From Saccharopolyspora shandongensis (GTDB taxonomy: Bacteria > Actinomycetota > Actinomycetes > Mycobacteriales > Pseudonocardiaceae): 41,444 bases of DNA. Under the pieces are notes generated by a model. It ran no database searches. It saw only the letters and a list, made by a program, of their open reading frames with translations, and was not told where the DNA came from. The position numbers and the translations under genes are program-made. Position 1 is the stretch's first letter, and each line of letters opens with the position of its first letter. Positions 23,860 to 32,666 of the stretch are shown here, one piece after another. Location of the stretch: assembly GCF_900106995.1 (NCBI RefSeq), contig NZ_FNOK01000074.1, forward strand, positions 1 to 41,444, given 5' to 3'.

Positions 23860-24453
23860 CTAGGTGAGCGGTGGGTGGTGGCGGAGCATCGGGCTGTCCG
23901 CGTCGCTGGGGTACTCCAGCAGCAGCACCGAGGTCACCGGGCCGCCGACGGTCTCGTAGGTGTGCGGCAGCTGCGCCGGGAAGCACACGTAGTCCCCCGG
24001 CCCCAGCTCGTAGGGCGCGTCGGCCGGTCCGACGCGCAGCTTTCCTTCCGTGACAACGACGTGTTCCCGCCCGGGATGCCCGTCTGAGCGCTGCACCTCG
24101 CCGGGCCGCACGCGCTGGTCGTAGACCTCCACCACCGCCGAGGTCAGGTCGAGCCGGCGCAGCATCCGCAGGTCGACGGCGTTGCTGCTGAGCACCTCCA
24201 GCCCGGCGGACCGCACCAGCACCACGTCGGGCTCGGTGCGCTCGGTCAGCAGCGTCGACACCGGCACCTGCAAAGCGTTCGACAAACTGAACACCGTCTG
24301 GATGGTGGGGTTGCCGACGCCGGACTCCAGCTGCGACAGCGTGCCCTTGGCGATCCCGGACCGCCGCGCCACCTCGGACAGCGACAGCGCCTGCTCGGCC
24401 CGCAGCGCCCGCAGATTGGCCGCCAGCACCCGGACGGCCTCCACCTGCGCCAT
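23860..24453 (-). CDS. XRE-cupin transcriptional regulator
   Basis: This is a 197-aa regulator. Residues about 10-65 form an XRE helix-turn-helix (L-S-E-V-A-R-R-S-G-I-A-K-G-T-L-S-Q-L-E). Residues about 105-185 form a cupin sensor domain (H-P-G-R-E-H-V-V-V-T-E-G-K-L and L-G-P-G-D-Y-V-C-F-P-A-Q-L-P-H). Such proteins sense small metabolites and often repress amino-acid or amine catabolism. It is encoded upstream of the hydroxyproline operon on the same strand and diverges from the DUF1177 operon, so it could regulate either or both. ATG 24453 is chosen for the preceding GGGAGGTGCTTG; an in-frame Met at 24468 lacks one. Confidence 0.9.
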   Translation of the reverse strand: MAQVEAVRVLAANLRALRAEQALSLSEVARRSGIAKGTLSQLESGVGNPTIQTVFSLSNALQVPVSTLLTERTEPDVVLVRSAGLEVLSSNAVDLRMLRRLDLTSAVVEVYDQRVRPGEVQRSDGHPGREHVVVTEGKLRVGPADAPYELGPGDYVCFPAQLPHTYETVGGPVTSVLLLEYPSDADSPMLRHHPPLT

Positions 24454-24735
24454 CAAGCACCTCCCCAAGACCCGGAACGTGCCCGCAGCTTAACCACCGG
24501 CACCCGGCCGCCACCGGCCGCGCGACGTCTGGTTTTGCGAATAACGGGATTTCCTTGCTCACCGGTTGGGCGCGAGCGCACCGTAATCGGCACGGCGGTC
24601 GCCGGAGATGCCCCGAGAACAACTCCGGCGGACGCCCTTCCAACTACCAGGCCGCGAGACCGGGCAGCTCCCCCGTCCTGCCCGGGCGCTCGCGACCCGC
24701 ACCCGGTTCGCGGTGCCGATTCCCAAGGGGCCCAG

Positions 24736-25689
24736 ATGCTCAAACACGTCCTGGATGTGGTGGATCTCCTCGACGATCCGTCGATCACCGGTGCCCGCGT
24801 GGTCGCCCACCTCGACGAGGTGGCCGGCGAGTCCGGGCTGGCCACCAGCACCACCGTTCAAGGCCACCAGGGCACGACCGACTTCGTGCGGGTCCGCATC
24901 CCCGGCACGCGGGGCAAGGCGGCCGGCGGCGACGCCCCGACGCTGGGCGTCGTGGGGCGGCTCGGCGGCATCGGCGCCCGCCCGGAGGTGACCGGGTTCG
25001 TCTCCGACGGCGACGGCGCCGCCGCGGCCATCTCCGCTGCGGCGAAGCTGCTGTCGATGCGCGCCCGCGGCGACGTGCTCGCCGGCGACGTCCTGATCAG
25101 CACCCACGTGTGCCCGGACGCCCCGACCCGGCCGCACGAGCCGGTGCCGTTCATGGACTCCCCGGTGGGGATCGCGACCATGAACGCCCACGAGGTCAGC
25201 GACGACATGGACGCGGTGCTGTCCATCGACACCACCAAGGGCAACCGGATCATCAACCACAAGGGCCTGGCGCTGTCGCCGACGGTCAAGCAGGGCTGGG
25301 TGCTGCGGGTGTCGGACCGGCTGGGCACCCTGCTGGAGACCGTGACCGGCGAACCACTGGTGACCTACCCGGTGACCACCCAGGACATCACGCCCTACGG
25401 CAACGGCGTCTACCACATCAACTCGATCCTGCAGCCGGCCACCGCGACCGGCGCACCGGTGGTGGGCCTGGCGATCGTGGCCGCCACCGCCGTCCCGGGC
25501 TGCGCCACCGGCGCCAGCCACGAGACCGACATCGCGGCGGCCGCGCGCTACGCCGTCGAGGTCGCCAAGGAGTTCGGCGCGGGCCAGCTGGCCTTCCACG
25601 ACCAGGCGGAGTTCGACCACCTCGTCGCCCGCTACGGCTCCCTCGCCCACCTGCAAACCATGGGCGACCTGCCCGCCGAGGAGGAGTGA
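24736..25689 (+). CDS. DUF1177-family protein
   Basis: This protein of 317 aa matches, as far as I can recognise, the uncharacterised DUF1177 family. Polar segments that look like an active or metal site include S-T-H-V-C-P-D-A-P, S-I-D-T-T-K-G-N-R, I-I-N-H-K-G and C-A-T-G-A-S-H-E-T-D-I. It has no signal peptide and no membrane segment, so it is cytoplasmic. It is the first gene of a tight operon with an NCS1 permease and an M20 hydrolase (TGATG overlap at 25687-25691). That points to an enzyme acting on the imported compound, perhaps a hydrolase or ring-opening enzyme, but this is inference. ATG 24736 follows AAGGGGCCCAG; upstream in-frame starts extend into the promoter region. Confidence 0.78.
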   Translation: MLKHVLDVVDLLDDPSITGARVVAHLDEVAGESGLATSTTVQGHQGTTDFVRVRIPGTRGKAAGGDAPTLGVVGRLGGIGARPEVTGFVSDGDGAAAAISAAAKLLSMRARGDVLAGDVLISTHVCPDAPTRPHEPVPFMDSPVGIATMNAHEVSDDMDAVLSIDTTKGNRIINHKGLALSPTVKQGWVLRVSDRLGTLLETVTGEPLVTYPVTTQDITPYGNGVYHINSILQPATATGAPVVGLAIVAATAVPGCATGASHETDIAAAARYAVEVAKEFGAGQLAFHDQAEFDHLVARYGSLAHLQTMGDLPAEEE

Positions 25690-27029
25690 TGGGCGCCGTG
25701 CAGTCCGCCGAGACGGCGCCGGGCAAGCAGATCGGCAACGACGACTACTCGCTGCGCCGCGTCCCGCAGGACGCGCGCTACGGGTTCGGTTCGATGCTGC
25801 TGCAGTGGCTCGGGCAGTCCGGCTCGCTCTCCCAGTTCGTGCTGGGTGCCTCGCTGGGCATCGCGATGGGGTTCTGGGACGCCTTCTGGGCGTTCACCCT
25901 CGGCGCGGTGCTGCTGGAGATCGTGATCTTCCTGGTCGGCCTGGCCGGCCAGCGCGAGGGCCTGGCGATGACCATGCTCACCCGCTTCGCCGGGTTCGGG
26001 CGCAACGGCTCGGCGCTGGTCAGCCTCGTCATCGCGATCAGCATGGTCGGCTGGTTCGGCGTGCAGAACGGCATCTTCGGCAAGAGCATGCAGTCGCTGG
26101 TCGGCGGCCCGATCTGGCTGTGGTGCGCGATCTCCGGCGCGGTGCTGACCGCGCTGGTGATCTACGGGTTCAAGTACATGATGTGGCTGGCCAAGATCGC
26201 AGTGCCGCTGTTCTTCGCGCTGGTGGCCTGGAGCGTGATCAGCACGCTCTCGCAGCACTCCATCGGCGACCTGATCGCCCGGGAGCCGACCGCCGCGGCG
26301 CTGTCCATCCCGGCGGCGGCGACGATCGTGGCGGGCGGGTTCATGTCCGGCGCGGTCGTGGCGCCCGACATGACCCGCTACAACCGCAAGGGCTGGCACG
26401 TCCTGCTGCAGAGCTCGTGCTCGATGATCCTCAGCGAGTACATCGTCGGCATGACGGGCGTGCTGCTCGGGCAGCTGGTCAGCAGCAAGGACGTCACCTC
26501 GATCGTGCTGTCCACGTCCGGCTTCGTCGGGCTGGTCATCGTGATCCTGTCCACCGCGAAGATCAACGACTGGAACCTCTACGCCTCCTCGCTGGGCGTG
26601 GTGAACTTCGCGGACACGGTCTTCGGCAAGCGCCTGCACCGCGCGACGGTGACGCTCGTGATCGGCGTGCTCGGCACCGTGCTGTCCGCGATGGGTTTCC
26701 TGGACCACTTCACGGAGTTCCTGAAGATCCTCGGCGTGGCGATCCCGCCGATCGGCGGCATCATCGTCGCCGAGTACTGGGTGGCCCGCCGGATGCGCGG
26801 CGAACTCGACCGCACCAGGCCGACCGGCACGCTGCCGGACAAGGTGGCCACCTGGGTGCCCGCGACGCTGGTGGTGTGGGCGGCCGGCTTCTGCGTCGGC
26901 TACTTCGTCGACGCGGGCATCCCGGCGCTCAACTCGCTGCTGACCGGATTCCTGCTCTACGTGGTGCTCGCCTTCACCGGGCTGGTGCGCCCGGTGGGGA
27001 CCTCGACGCTGGAAGGACCCAAGTCATGA
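25689..27029 (+). CDS. NCS1-family permease (cytosine/purine/hydantoin type)
   Basis: This is a 12-helix nucleobase:cation-symporter-1 protein of 446 aa. After a short polar N-terminus it shows G-S-M-L-L-Q-W-L-G-Q-S-G-S-L-S-Q-F-V-L-G and later A-A-A-T-I-V-A-G-G-F-M-S-G-A-V-V-A-P-D-M-T-R-Y, typical of CodB-like members. Known NCS1 substrates are nucleobases, hydantoins, allantoin and thiamine-like rings. The ATG overlaps the DUF1177 stop, and its own stop overlaps the M20 start (ATGA at 27026-27029), so the three proteins are made together. The pairing suggests import of a cyclic nitrogen compound that the two soluble enzymes open. Confidence 0.9.
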   Translation: MGAVQSAETAPGKQIGNDDYSLRRVPQDARYGFGSMLLQWLGQSGSLSQFVLGASLGIAMGFWDAFWAFTLGAVLLEIVIFLVGLAGQREGLAMTMLTRFAGFGRNGSALVSLVIAISMVGWFGVQNGIFGKSMQSLVGGPIWLWCAISGAVLTALVIYGFKYMMWLAKIAVPLFFALVAWSVISTLSQHSIGDLIAREPTAAALSIPAAATIVAGGFMSGAVVAPDMTRYNRKGWHVLLQSSCSMILSEYIVGMTGVLLGQLVSSKDVTSIVLSTSGFVGLVIVILSTAKINDWNLYASSLGVVNFADTVFGKRLHRATVTLVIGVLGTVLSAMGFLDHFTEFLKILGVAIPPIGGIIVAEYWVARRMRGELDRTRPTGTLPDKVATWVPATLVVWAAGFCVGYFVDAGIPALNSLLTGFLLYVVLAFTGLVRPVGTSTLEGPKS

Positions 27030-28315
27030 GCGCGCCCGAGGACGAGGTCGTCGACCTCTGCCGGGGCCTGATCCGCATCGACACCTCCAACCCGACCAGC
27101 AACGAGCGCGCGGCGGCCGAGTACGCCGCGGCGAAGCTGGCCGAGGTCGGCATCGAGTCCACATTGGTCGAGAGCGCGCCGGGGCGGGCCAGCGTGATCG
27201 CCCGCGTCGAAGGCGAGGACCCGTCGCGGGGCGCGCTGCTGATGCACGGCCACCTCGACGTGGTGCCGGCGGATGCGAGCGAGTGGACCTTCGACCCGTT
27301 CGGCGGCGAGATCCACGACGGCTGCCTGTGGGGTCGCGGCGCGATCGACATGAAGGACTTCGACGCGGTGATCCTCGCGGTGGCGCGGGAGTTCGGCCGC
27401 ACCGGCCGGAAGCCGCCGCGGGACGTCGTGTTCGGCTTCCTCGCCGACGAGGAGGACGGCGGCAAGTTCGGCTCGCACTGGCTGGTGCGCAACCGGCCGG
27501 AGCTGTTCGACGGCGTCACGGAGGCGATCACCGAGGGCGGCGGCGTGTCGTTCGACCTGGGCAACGGCCAGCGGCTGTACCCGATCGAGAACGCCCAGCG
27601 CGGGCAGGCGTGGCTGCGGCTGATCGCCACCGGCCGGGCCGGGCACGGCTCCTCCCCGAACGACGAGAACGCCGTCACCGACCTGGCGGAGTCGCTGGCC
27701 CGCATCGGCAGGCACCGGTTCCCGGTGCGGCTGATCGAGCCGGTGCGGGCGCTGCTGGAGCGGGCCGCCGAACTCCTCGGCACGGATTTCGATCCGTCCG
27801 ATGTGGACGGAAGCCTGAAGAAGATGAGCCCGGCGGCCGACCTGGTCGACGTGATCCTGCGCAACTCGGCGAATCCCACGATGATCGAGGGCGGCTACCA
27901 GACCAACGTCATCCCGGGCCGGGCCACGGCCGCGGTGGACGGGCGGTTCCTGCCCGGCCACGAGCAGGAGCTGCTGGACACCATCGACTCCCTGCTGCTG
28001 CCGTCGGTGCGCCGCGAGTTCATCCACCACGACGTGGCGATGCAGACGGAGTTCTCCGGCACCCTGGTCGACGCGATGTGCGCGGCGATCCGAGCGGAGG
28101 ACCCGGACGGCCACCCGACGCCGTACTGCAACGCGGGCGGCACCGACAACAAGGCGTTCGCCACGATCGGCATCAACGGGTTCGGCTTCAAGGCCCTCCG
28201 GGTACCACCGGAACTGCCGTACGCGCGGATGTTCCACGGAGTGGACGAACGAATCCCGCTGGAGTCGCTGCGCTTCTCCACCCGCGTGATGCAACGCCTC
28301 CTGCAAACCTGCTGA
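27026..28315 (+). CDS. M20-family metallohydrolase (ArgE/DapE/ACY1 group)
   Basis: This is a two-zinc amidohydrolase/peptidase of 429 aa. The metal and catalytic motifs are complete: M-H-G-H-L-D-V-V-P, G-A-I-D-M-K-D-F, the Glu pair in A-D-E-E-D-G-G, and the late His in M-F-H-G-V-D-E. A dimerisation domain inserts at about residues 190-310. M20 enzymes cleave N-acyl amino acids, dipeptides or carbamoyl amino acids. As the third gene of the DUF1177/NCS1 operon it may hydrolyse a linear amide formed by the first enzyme, in the way hydantoinase/carbamoylase pairs work. The substrate is not determined by sequence. Confidence 0.9.
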   Translation: MSAPEDEVVDLCRGLIRIDTSNPTSNERAAAEYAAAKLAEVGIESTLVESAPGRASVIARVEGEDPSRGALLMHGHLDVVPADASEWTFDPFGGEIHDGCLWGRGAIDMKDFDAVILAVAREFGRTGRKPPRDVVFGFLADEEDGGKFGSHWLVRNRPELFDGVTEAITEGGGVSFDLGNGQRLYPIENAQRGQAWLRLIATGRAGHGSSPNDENAVTDLAESLARIGRHRFPVRLIEPVRALLERAAELLGTDFDPSDVDGSLKKMSPAADLVDVILRNSANPTMIEGGYQTNVIPGRATAAVDGRFLPGHEQELLDTIDSLLLPSVRREFIHHDVAMQTEFSGTLVDAMCAAIRAEDPDGHPTPYCNAGGTDNKAFATIGINGFGFKALRVPPELPYARMFHGVDERIPLESLRFSTRVMQRLLQTC

Positions 28316-28324
28316 CCCGCTGAC

Positions 28325-28364
28325 AGCGTTGGCACCTCCGACCGGGGTCGGAGGTGCCAACGCT
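28325..28364. terminator. 19-bp-stem hairpin between convergent genes
   Basis: AGCGTTGGCACCTCCGACC pairs perfectly with its complement across a two-base gap. It lies between the M20 stop (28315) and the M28 stop (28380). It is a likely bidirectional terminator without a T-tract. Confidence 0.8.
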
Positions 28365-28379
28365 TCGGGGTATCGCCGG

Positions 28380-29348
28380 TTACGGCTGGGGGAACTGCTC
28401 GGCGTAGGTCTTGACCGCCGTCGAGATCGCCTGGAAGTTGCGGTCCAGGGCCTGCTGGTCGACGTTGTCGACCGTGTCGCAGGACTGGTGGTAGCAGGAG
28501 TCGTAGGCCTCGCCGGCCTGACCGCCCCACTTCTGCGCCTGCTCCGGCGTCTTCGTGTCCTCGGCGCCGGTGAAGGTGCCGCCCGCCGGGATACCGACCT
28601 CGATGAACGGACCGTAGTCGGAGCGGCCGTCGAAGTCCGTGCCCTCGGTCTCCACGCCGGCCGCCGCGAGGGCGTCGTTGAGCAGCTTCTCGATCTCCGC
28701 CGAGCCCTCCGGGCCGGGGCCGGAGCCCTCGCCGTCGGAGTCGTCGCCGTCGTAGGTGAAGTAGCCGGCGTTCGGCGAGCCGACCATGTCGAAGTTCAGG
28801 TACGCGACGATCTTGCCGCGTTCCGCCTCCGGCAGGCTCTGCACGTAGTGCGACGAGCCGACCAGGCCCTGCTCCTCGGCGCCCCAGAACGCGAAGCGCA
28901 GCTTGTTCTTCGGCGTCGCGCCGCTGCCCGCGTAGTCCAGGGCGGCCTGCAGGATCGCCGCCGACCCGGTGCCGTTGTCGTTGATCCCCGCGCCCCTGCT
29001 GACGCTGTCGAGGTGGGCGCCGAACATCACCACGCTGTTGGCATCGCCGCCGGGCGTTTCGGCGAGCAGGTTGTACGTCGTGCCGCCGATGGCGTCGAAC
29101 TCCTGGATCGTCGTCGCGAAACCGGCGGCGTCCAGCTGCGCCTTGACGTAATCCAGCGAGGCCTTGTAGCCGGGCTCGCCCGCCGCACGGTTGCCGCCGT
29201 TGGCCTCGGCGATCTTCTGCAGCTCCTGCAAGTGGTCCTGAACCGCGGTGACGCCGGTCAGCGGTACGCTGGCCGCCGTCGCCGGCAACACCAGGGCGAT
29301 CACCGCGGCCAGCGCTGCCGCGGTCGCCAGGAGTGGTCGTTTCGGCAT
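28380..29348 (-). CDS. Secreted M28 aminopeptidase (Streptomyces griseus type)
   Basis: This is a zinc aminopeptidase of 322 aa with a Sec signal peptide (about residues 1-26, ending P-A-T-A-A-S). The five zinc ligands of the family are visible: His in G-A-H-L-D-S-V, bridging Asp in N-D-N-G-T-G, Asp in N-F-D-M-V-G, His in C-Y-H-Q-S-C-D-T, and the Glu pair in G-A-E-E-Q-G. The last two Cys match the disulfide near the active site of the S. griseus enzyme. An acidic D-G-D-D-S-D-G-E insertion may bind calcium. It would remove N-terminal hydrophobic residues from peptides outside the cell. ATG 29348 follows GGAAGGGCGCAGC. Confidence 0.92.
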   Translation of the reverse strand: MPKRPLLATAAALAAVIALVLPATAASVPLTGVTAVQDHLQELQKIAEANGGNRAAGEPGYKASLDYVKAQLDAAGFATTIQEFDAIGGTTYNLLAETPGGDANSVVMFGAHLDSVSRGAGINDNGTGSAAILQAALDYAGSGATPKNKLRFAFWGAEEQGLVGSSHYVQSLPEAERGKIVAYLNFDMVGSPNAGYFTYDGDDSDGEGSGPGPEGSAEIEKLLNDALAAAGVETEGTDFDGRSDYGPFIEVGIPAGGTFTGAEDTKTPEQAQKWGGQAGEAYDSCYHQSCDTVDNVDQQALDRNFQAISTAVKTYAEQFPQP

Positions 29349-29592
29349 GCTGCGCCCTTCCGTCGGTCGATCTCCGCCGCAGCGGAACGTAACGACGGGA
29401 CTGGGCACGCCGGGCGTTTTGACGTGAACTCGCCGAGATGCCGCCGAATGCGTTTTTCCCGGCTTTGCCCGACCTTTCGGTGAAGTGTTCGGCGCGAGTC
29501 CATTCGGCGGACACGAGGAATCCACTGCGGATGCGGCCGATCGGCCTAATTTCGCAGGGCCGAACCGGCCAGCACAGGAGGAACCAGCGCTC

Positions 29593-30603
29593 ATGGATCG
29601 CCGATCGTTCATCGTCGGAACAGGTGGCGCGCTCGCCGCCACCACCGTCCTCAGCTCCACCGCGCACGCGGCGCCGCCGCCGCAGGCCGGCAACAAGGTG
29701 CGTTTCAACATCATCAGCGACATCCAGGGCGACCTCGGCGATTTCGGCAAGGCGCTGGACGACCTCGCCCTGATCAACCCGGACAGCGCGGGGTTGGGCA
29801 TCGCGGGCGACATCACGCCGCGTGGCTACGACTTCGAGTACGCGGCGGTGCGGTCCACATTGGACAAACACGCGCACCCGAAGGAGGTCGCCTGGGCGAT
29901 CGGCAACCACGAGTTCTACGTGCCGAAGTGGCGCGACCCCGACACGCTCGCGCAGGAGACCTGGCCCAACGGCACCACCGAGGACTCGCTGTTCCGCAGC
30001 TTCTTCAACTTCGCCGGCCGCAACACCATCTTCGCGGAGCACTCCTTCGGCGGGATCCCGGTGCTGAGCATCGGGACCGAGCGGTACTCGCACTACCACG
30101 ACCCGAAGCTGTGGGACGAGGTGTGGATCAGCGACGAGCAGTTCACCTGGCTGGAGCAGCGGCTCGACCACTGGGCGCAATGGCGCAAGCCGGTCATGGT
30201 GCTGACCCACCACCCGCTGCCGAACACCGTCTCCGGCACGCACAACAAGCTCTACCTCAACGACTACCTGCAGTCCGACCGGCTGCTGGGGATCCTCGGC
30301 CGCCACCGCGACGTGTTCCTGTTCTCCGGGCACACGCACTGGAACCTCGAACTGTCCGACTGGGTGGTGCGCCGGGTGGTGCCGGGCACCGCCAACCTGG
30401 AGGGCTTCACCGTGGTCAACACGGGCGCGATCCAGGTCGGCTGGCAGGACGACGGCAAGGGCGGCGAGGTGTCCCTCGGCGGCGCGTTCAACCAGGGCCT
30501 GCAGGTCGAGGTCGACGCGCGCAACGTGGTCATCAAGGCGCGCGACTTCACCACCGGCACCTGGCTGAAGCAAATCACCATCCCGCTGCACAACGGGGCG
30601 TAG
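29593..30603 (+). CDS. Tat-exported calcineurin-like metallophosphoesterase
   Basis: This is an extracytoplasmic metallophosphoesterase of 336 aa. The N-terminus M-D-R-R-S-F-I-V-G and the following hydrophobic stretch to A-H-A-A are a Tat signal. Metal-binding motifs are in order: S-D-I-Q-G-D, I-A-G-D-I-T, G-N-H-E-F, L-T-H-H-P-L and S-G-H-T-H-W. The substrate is unknown; relatives cleave phosphodiesters, phospholipid headgroups or nucleotides. It starts at ATG 29593 after CAGGAGGAACC. The M28 gene diverges from it across a 244-bp spacer. Confidence 0.9.
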   Translation: MDRRSFIVGTGGALAATTVLSSTAHAAPPPQAGNKVRFNIISDIQGDLGDFGKALDDLALINPDSAGLGIAGDITPRGYDFEYAAVRSTLDKHAHPKEVAWAIGNHEFYVPKWRDPDTLAQETWPNGTTEDSLFRSFFNFAGRNTIFAEHSFGGIPVLSIGTERYSHYHDPKLWDEVWISDEQFTWLEQRLDHWAQWRKPVMVLTHHPLPNTVSGTHNKLYLNDYLQSDRLLGILGRHRDVFLFSGHTHWNLELSDWVVRRVVPGTANLEGFTVVNTGAIQVGWQDDGKGGEVSLGGAFNQGLQVEVDARNVVIKARDFTTGTWLKQITIPLHNGA

Positions 30604-30719
30604 AGATGGTCGGAATGGTTTGCGTGGCGGTGCGGGCTCGGCGGCTCGTGAGCGGCGCATCTCCGATCCGGCCGCCGGGCTGGCTATCCTTCAGGCGCAG
30701 GCCGAGCCGAGGGGGCGCC

Positions 30720-31472
30720 GTGGGCGAGTCAGGCGGCCGGGCGCGCGGCCCGGCCAAGGAGCACCGCACCGTCAGCCGGGTGACCACCATCCTGGAGACC
30801 GTGGCCGCCGACCCGCACGGGGTGCGGCTGAGCGTGCTCGCCGGGGCGCTGGACGCGCCGAAGACCTCGGTGCACGGCCTGGTGAAGGGCCTGGTGGCGA
30901 CCGGGTACCTGCAGGAGCAGGGCGGCGCCTACCTGCTGGGACCGGCGGTCGGCGCGCTGCTGCCGACGCCGGGCACGCCGCTGGTGGACGCGGCCCGGCC
31001 GACGATGCAGAAGCTGCGTGCGGAGTTCGACGAGACCGTCATGCTCGGCACGCTCGTGGGTGACTCGGTGGTGTACCTGGAGGCCATCGAGTCCACCCAG
31101 CTCATCCGCTATTCGGCGCCGCTGCGCAAGCGACGCCCGCTCTACCCGACGAGCATCGGCAAGTGCCTGCTCGCGAACCTCGACCGCGCCTCCCGCGAGG
31201 CGTACCTGCGCGAGCGCTTCCCCGATCCCGAGGAGCGGGACCGGGTCGAGCGCGAGCTCGCGGACATCGCCGCCGACGGCGTCGCCTACAACCGGGGCGA
31301 GACGGTGCCGGACGTGTCCGCGGTGGCCGGGCCGGTGCTGTCGCACCGCGCCGACGCCGGCACCGCCGCGGTGTCGATCGCCGGGCCGACGACGCGGGTG
31401 GCCGACCGGCTCGACGAGATGGCCGCCGCGATGCGCGCGGCGGTCCAGGAGATCACCTACCGGCTCCGCTGA
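30720..31472 (+). CDS. IclR-family transcriptional regulator
   Basis: This is a 250-aa regulator. The winged helix is at about residues 15-75 (S-V-L-A-G-A-L-D-A-P-K-T-S-V-H-G-L-V-K-G-L). The IclR ligand domain runs from about residue 80 to the end, with L-Y-P-T-S-I-G-K-C-L-L-A, Y-N-R-G-E-T-V-P-D-V and S-I-A-G-P-T. IclR proteins control small-carbon or aromatic catabolism. It starts at GTG 30720 after GAGGGGGCGCC. The next gene, a quinone oxidoreductase, lies 103 bp downstream with its own promoter-like site, so the regulator's targets are unclear. Confidence 0.9.
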   Translation: MGESGGRARGPAKEHRTVSRVTTILETVAADPHGVRLSVLAGALDAPKTSVHGLVKGLVATGYLQEQGGAYLLGPAVGALLPTPGTPLVDAARPTMQKLRAEFDETVMLGTLVGDSVVYLEAIESTQLIRYSAPLRKRRPLYPTSIGKCLLANLDRASREAYLRERFPDPEERDRVERELADIAADGVAYNRGETVPDVSAVAGPVLSHRADAGTAAVSIAGPTTRVADRLDEMAAAMRAAVQEITYRLR

Positions 31473-31507
31473 CCGGAGATCGCGATCACAATTCCCGCGC
31501 CGGGGCA

Positions 31508-31538
31508 TTGACCTCGACCTTGCTCGAACTCCTAGCGT
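31508..31538 (+). promoter_or_regulatory. MerR/SoxR-type promoter with 19-bp spacer
   Basis: TTGACC (31508-31513) and TAGCGT (31533-31538) are separated by 19 nt, the stretched spacing used by MerR-family activators. An imperfect dyad ACCTCGA-N6-TCGAACT (31511-31530) fills the spacer, as in SoxR boxes. It is 38 nt before the start of the quinone oxidoreductase gene. Confidence 0.6.
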
Positions 31539-31575
31539 TGCGGCCGCAACCCGGAGAACGGCGCAGGGAGAAGGA

Positions 31576-32562
31576 ATGCACGCGATTCGGCAGTACGAGT
31601 TCGGCCCCGCCGAGGTCCTCCGCTACGAGGAGGTGCCCGACCCGGTCCCCGGCCCCGGGCAGGTGCGCATCGCGGTCGCGGCCGCCGGCGTGCACGTCAT
31701 CGACACCGCGATCCGGCAGGGCATGCAGCACGGGCCGTTCCCGCCGTACGAGCTGCCGATGACGCCGGGCCGCGAGGTCGCCGGGGTGGTCGACGCGCTC
31801 GGCGCGGGCGTCGACGCGGAGTGGCTGGGGCGGCGCGTCGTCGCCCACCTCGGCATGGCCAGCGGCGGCTACGCCGAGCTCGCGGTCCGCGACGTCGAGG
31901 CGCTGCAGGTGCTTCCCGACGACGTCGGCTTCGACGCCGCGGTCGCGATGATCGGCACCGGCCGGACCACGATGTCCATCCTGCGCATCGCGCGGCCGAC
32001 CGCCGACGACGTAGTGCTGGTCACCTCGGCGGCCGGCGGCATCGGCGCGCTGGCGGTGCAGCACGCCCGCAACATCGGCGCGACGGTGGTGGGCGCGGCC
32101 GGTGGGCCGGCGAAGGTCGCCAAGGTGCGGGAGCTGGGCGCCGACGTCGCCGTCGACTACACCGCGCCGGGCTGGCCGGAGACGGTGCGCCACGCGCTCG
32201 ACGGGCGCGAAGTCAGCCTCGTGCTCGACGGCGCCGGCGGCGAGTACGGCCGGGCGGCCTTCGACCTGCTCGGCGCGGGCGGCCGGATCACGATGTACGG
32301 CAGGGAGTTCGGCGAGCACCGGTTCACCTCCGACGAGCTGATCGCCCGCTCGGTGGCCGCGAACGTGGCCCTCGGCCCGAACCTGCTGAAGGTGCCGGGC
32401 GGCATGCGGGCGCTGGAGACCGAGGCGCTGGCCGCGCTCGCCGACGGCAGCCTGCGGCCGCTGGTCGGCACGCCGTTCGCGCTGGCCGACGCGGCGAAGG
32501 CGCACGCCGCGCTGGAGAACCGCGAAACCTACGGCAAGGTGGTGCTGCGGCCGCACCCGTGA
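31576..32562 (+). CDS. Zinc-free MDR quinone oxidoreductase
   Basis: This is a medium-chain dehydrogenase/reductase of 328 aa of the NADPH:quinone reductase group. There is a GroES-like N-terminal half (G-R-E-V-A-G-V-V at about residue 65), then a Rossmann fold with T-S-A-A-G-G-I-G-A-L-A. The structural and catalytic zinc cysteines of alcohol dehydrogenases are absent. It would reduce quinones or alpha,beta-unsaturated carbonyls with NADPH. ATG 31576 is preceded by GGGAGAAGGA. The upstream 19-bp-spacer promoter suggests induction by redox-active or electrophilic compounds. Confidence 0.9.
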   Translation: MHAIRQYEFGPAEVLRYEEVPDPVPGPGQVRIAVAAAGVHVIDTAIRQGMQHGPFPPYELPMTPGREVAGVVDALGAGVDAEWLGRRVVAHLGMASGGYAELAVRDVEALQVLPDDVGFDAAVAMIGTGRTTMSILRIARPTADDVVLVTSAAGGIGALAVQHARNIGATVVGAAGGPAKVAKVRELGADVAVDYTAPGWPETVRHALDGREVSLVLDGAGGEYGRAAFDLLGAGGRITMYGREFGEHRFTSDELIARSVAANVALGPNLLKVPGGMRALETEALAALADGSLRPLVGTPFALADAAKAHAALENRETYGKVVLRPHP

Positions 32563-32666
32563 GGCCGTCGTGATCAAGATCGTATGGCGGATACCAACCG
32601 GTTTGTCGTAGGGTGCAGACCTGGGGCGCATTCGGTCAGATCAACATGCTCCCAGGAGGTAGGCCC

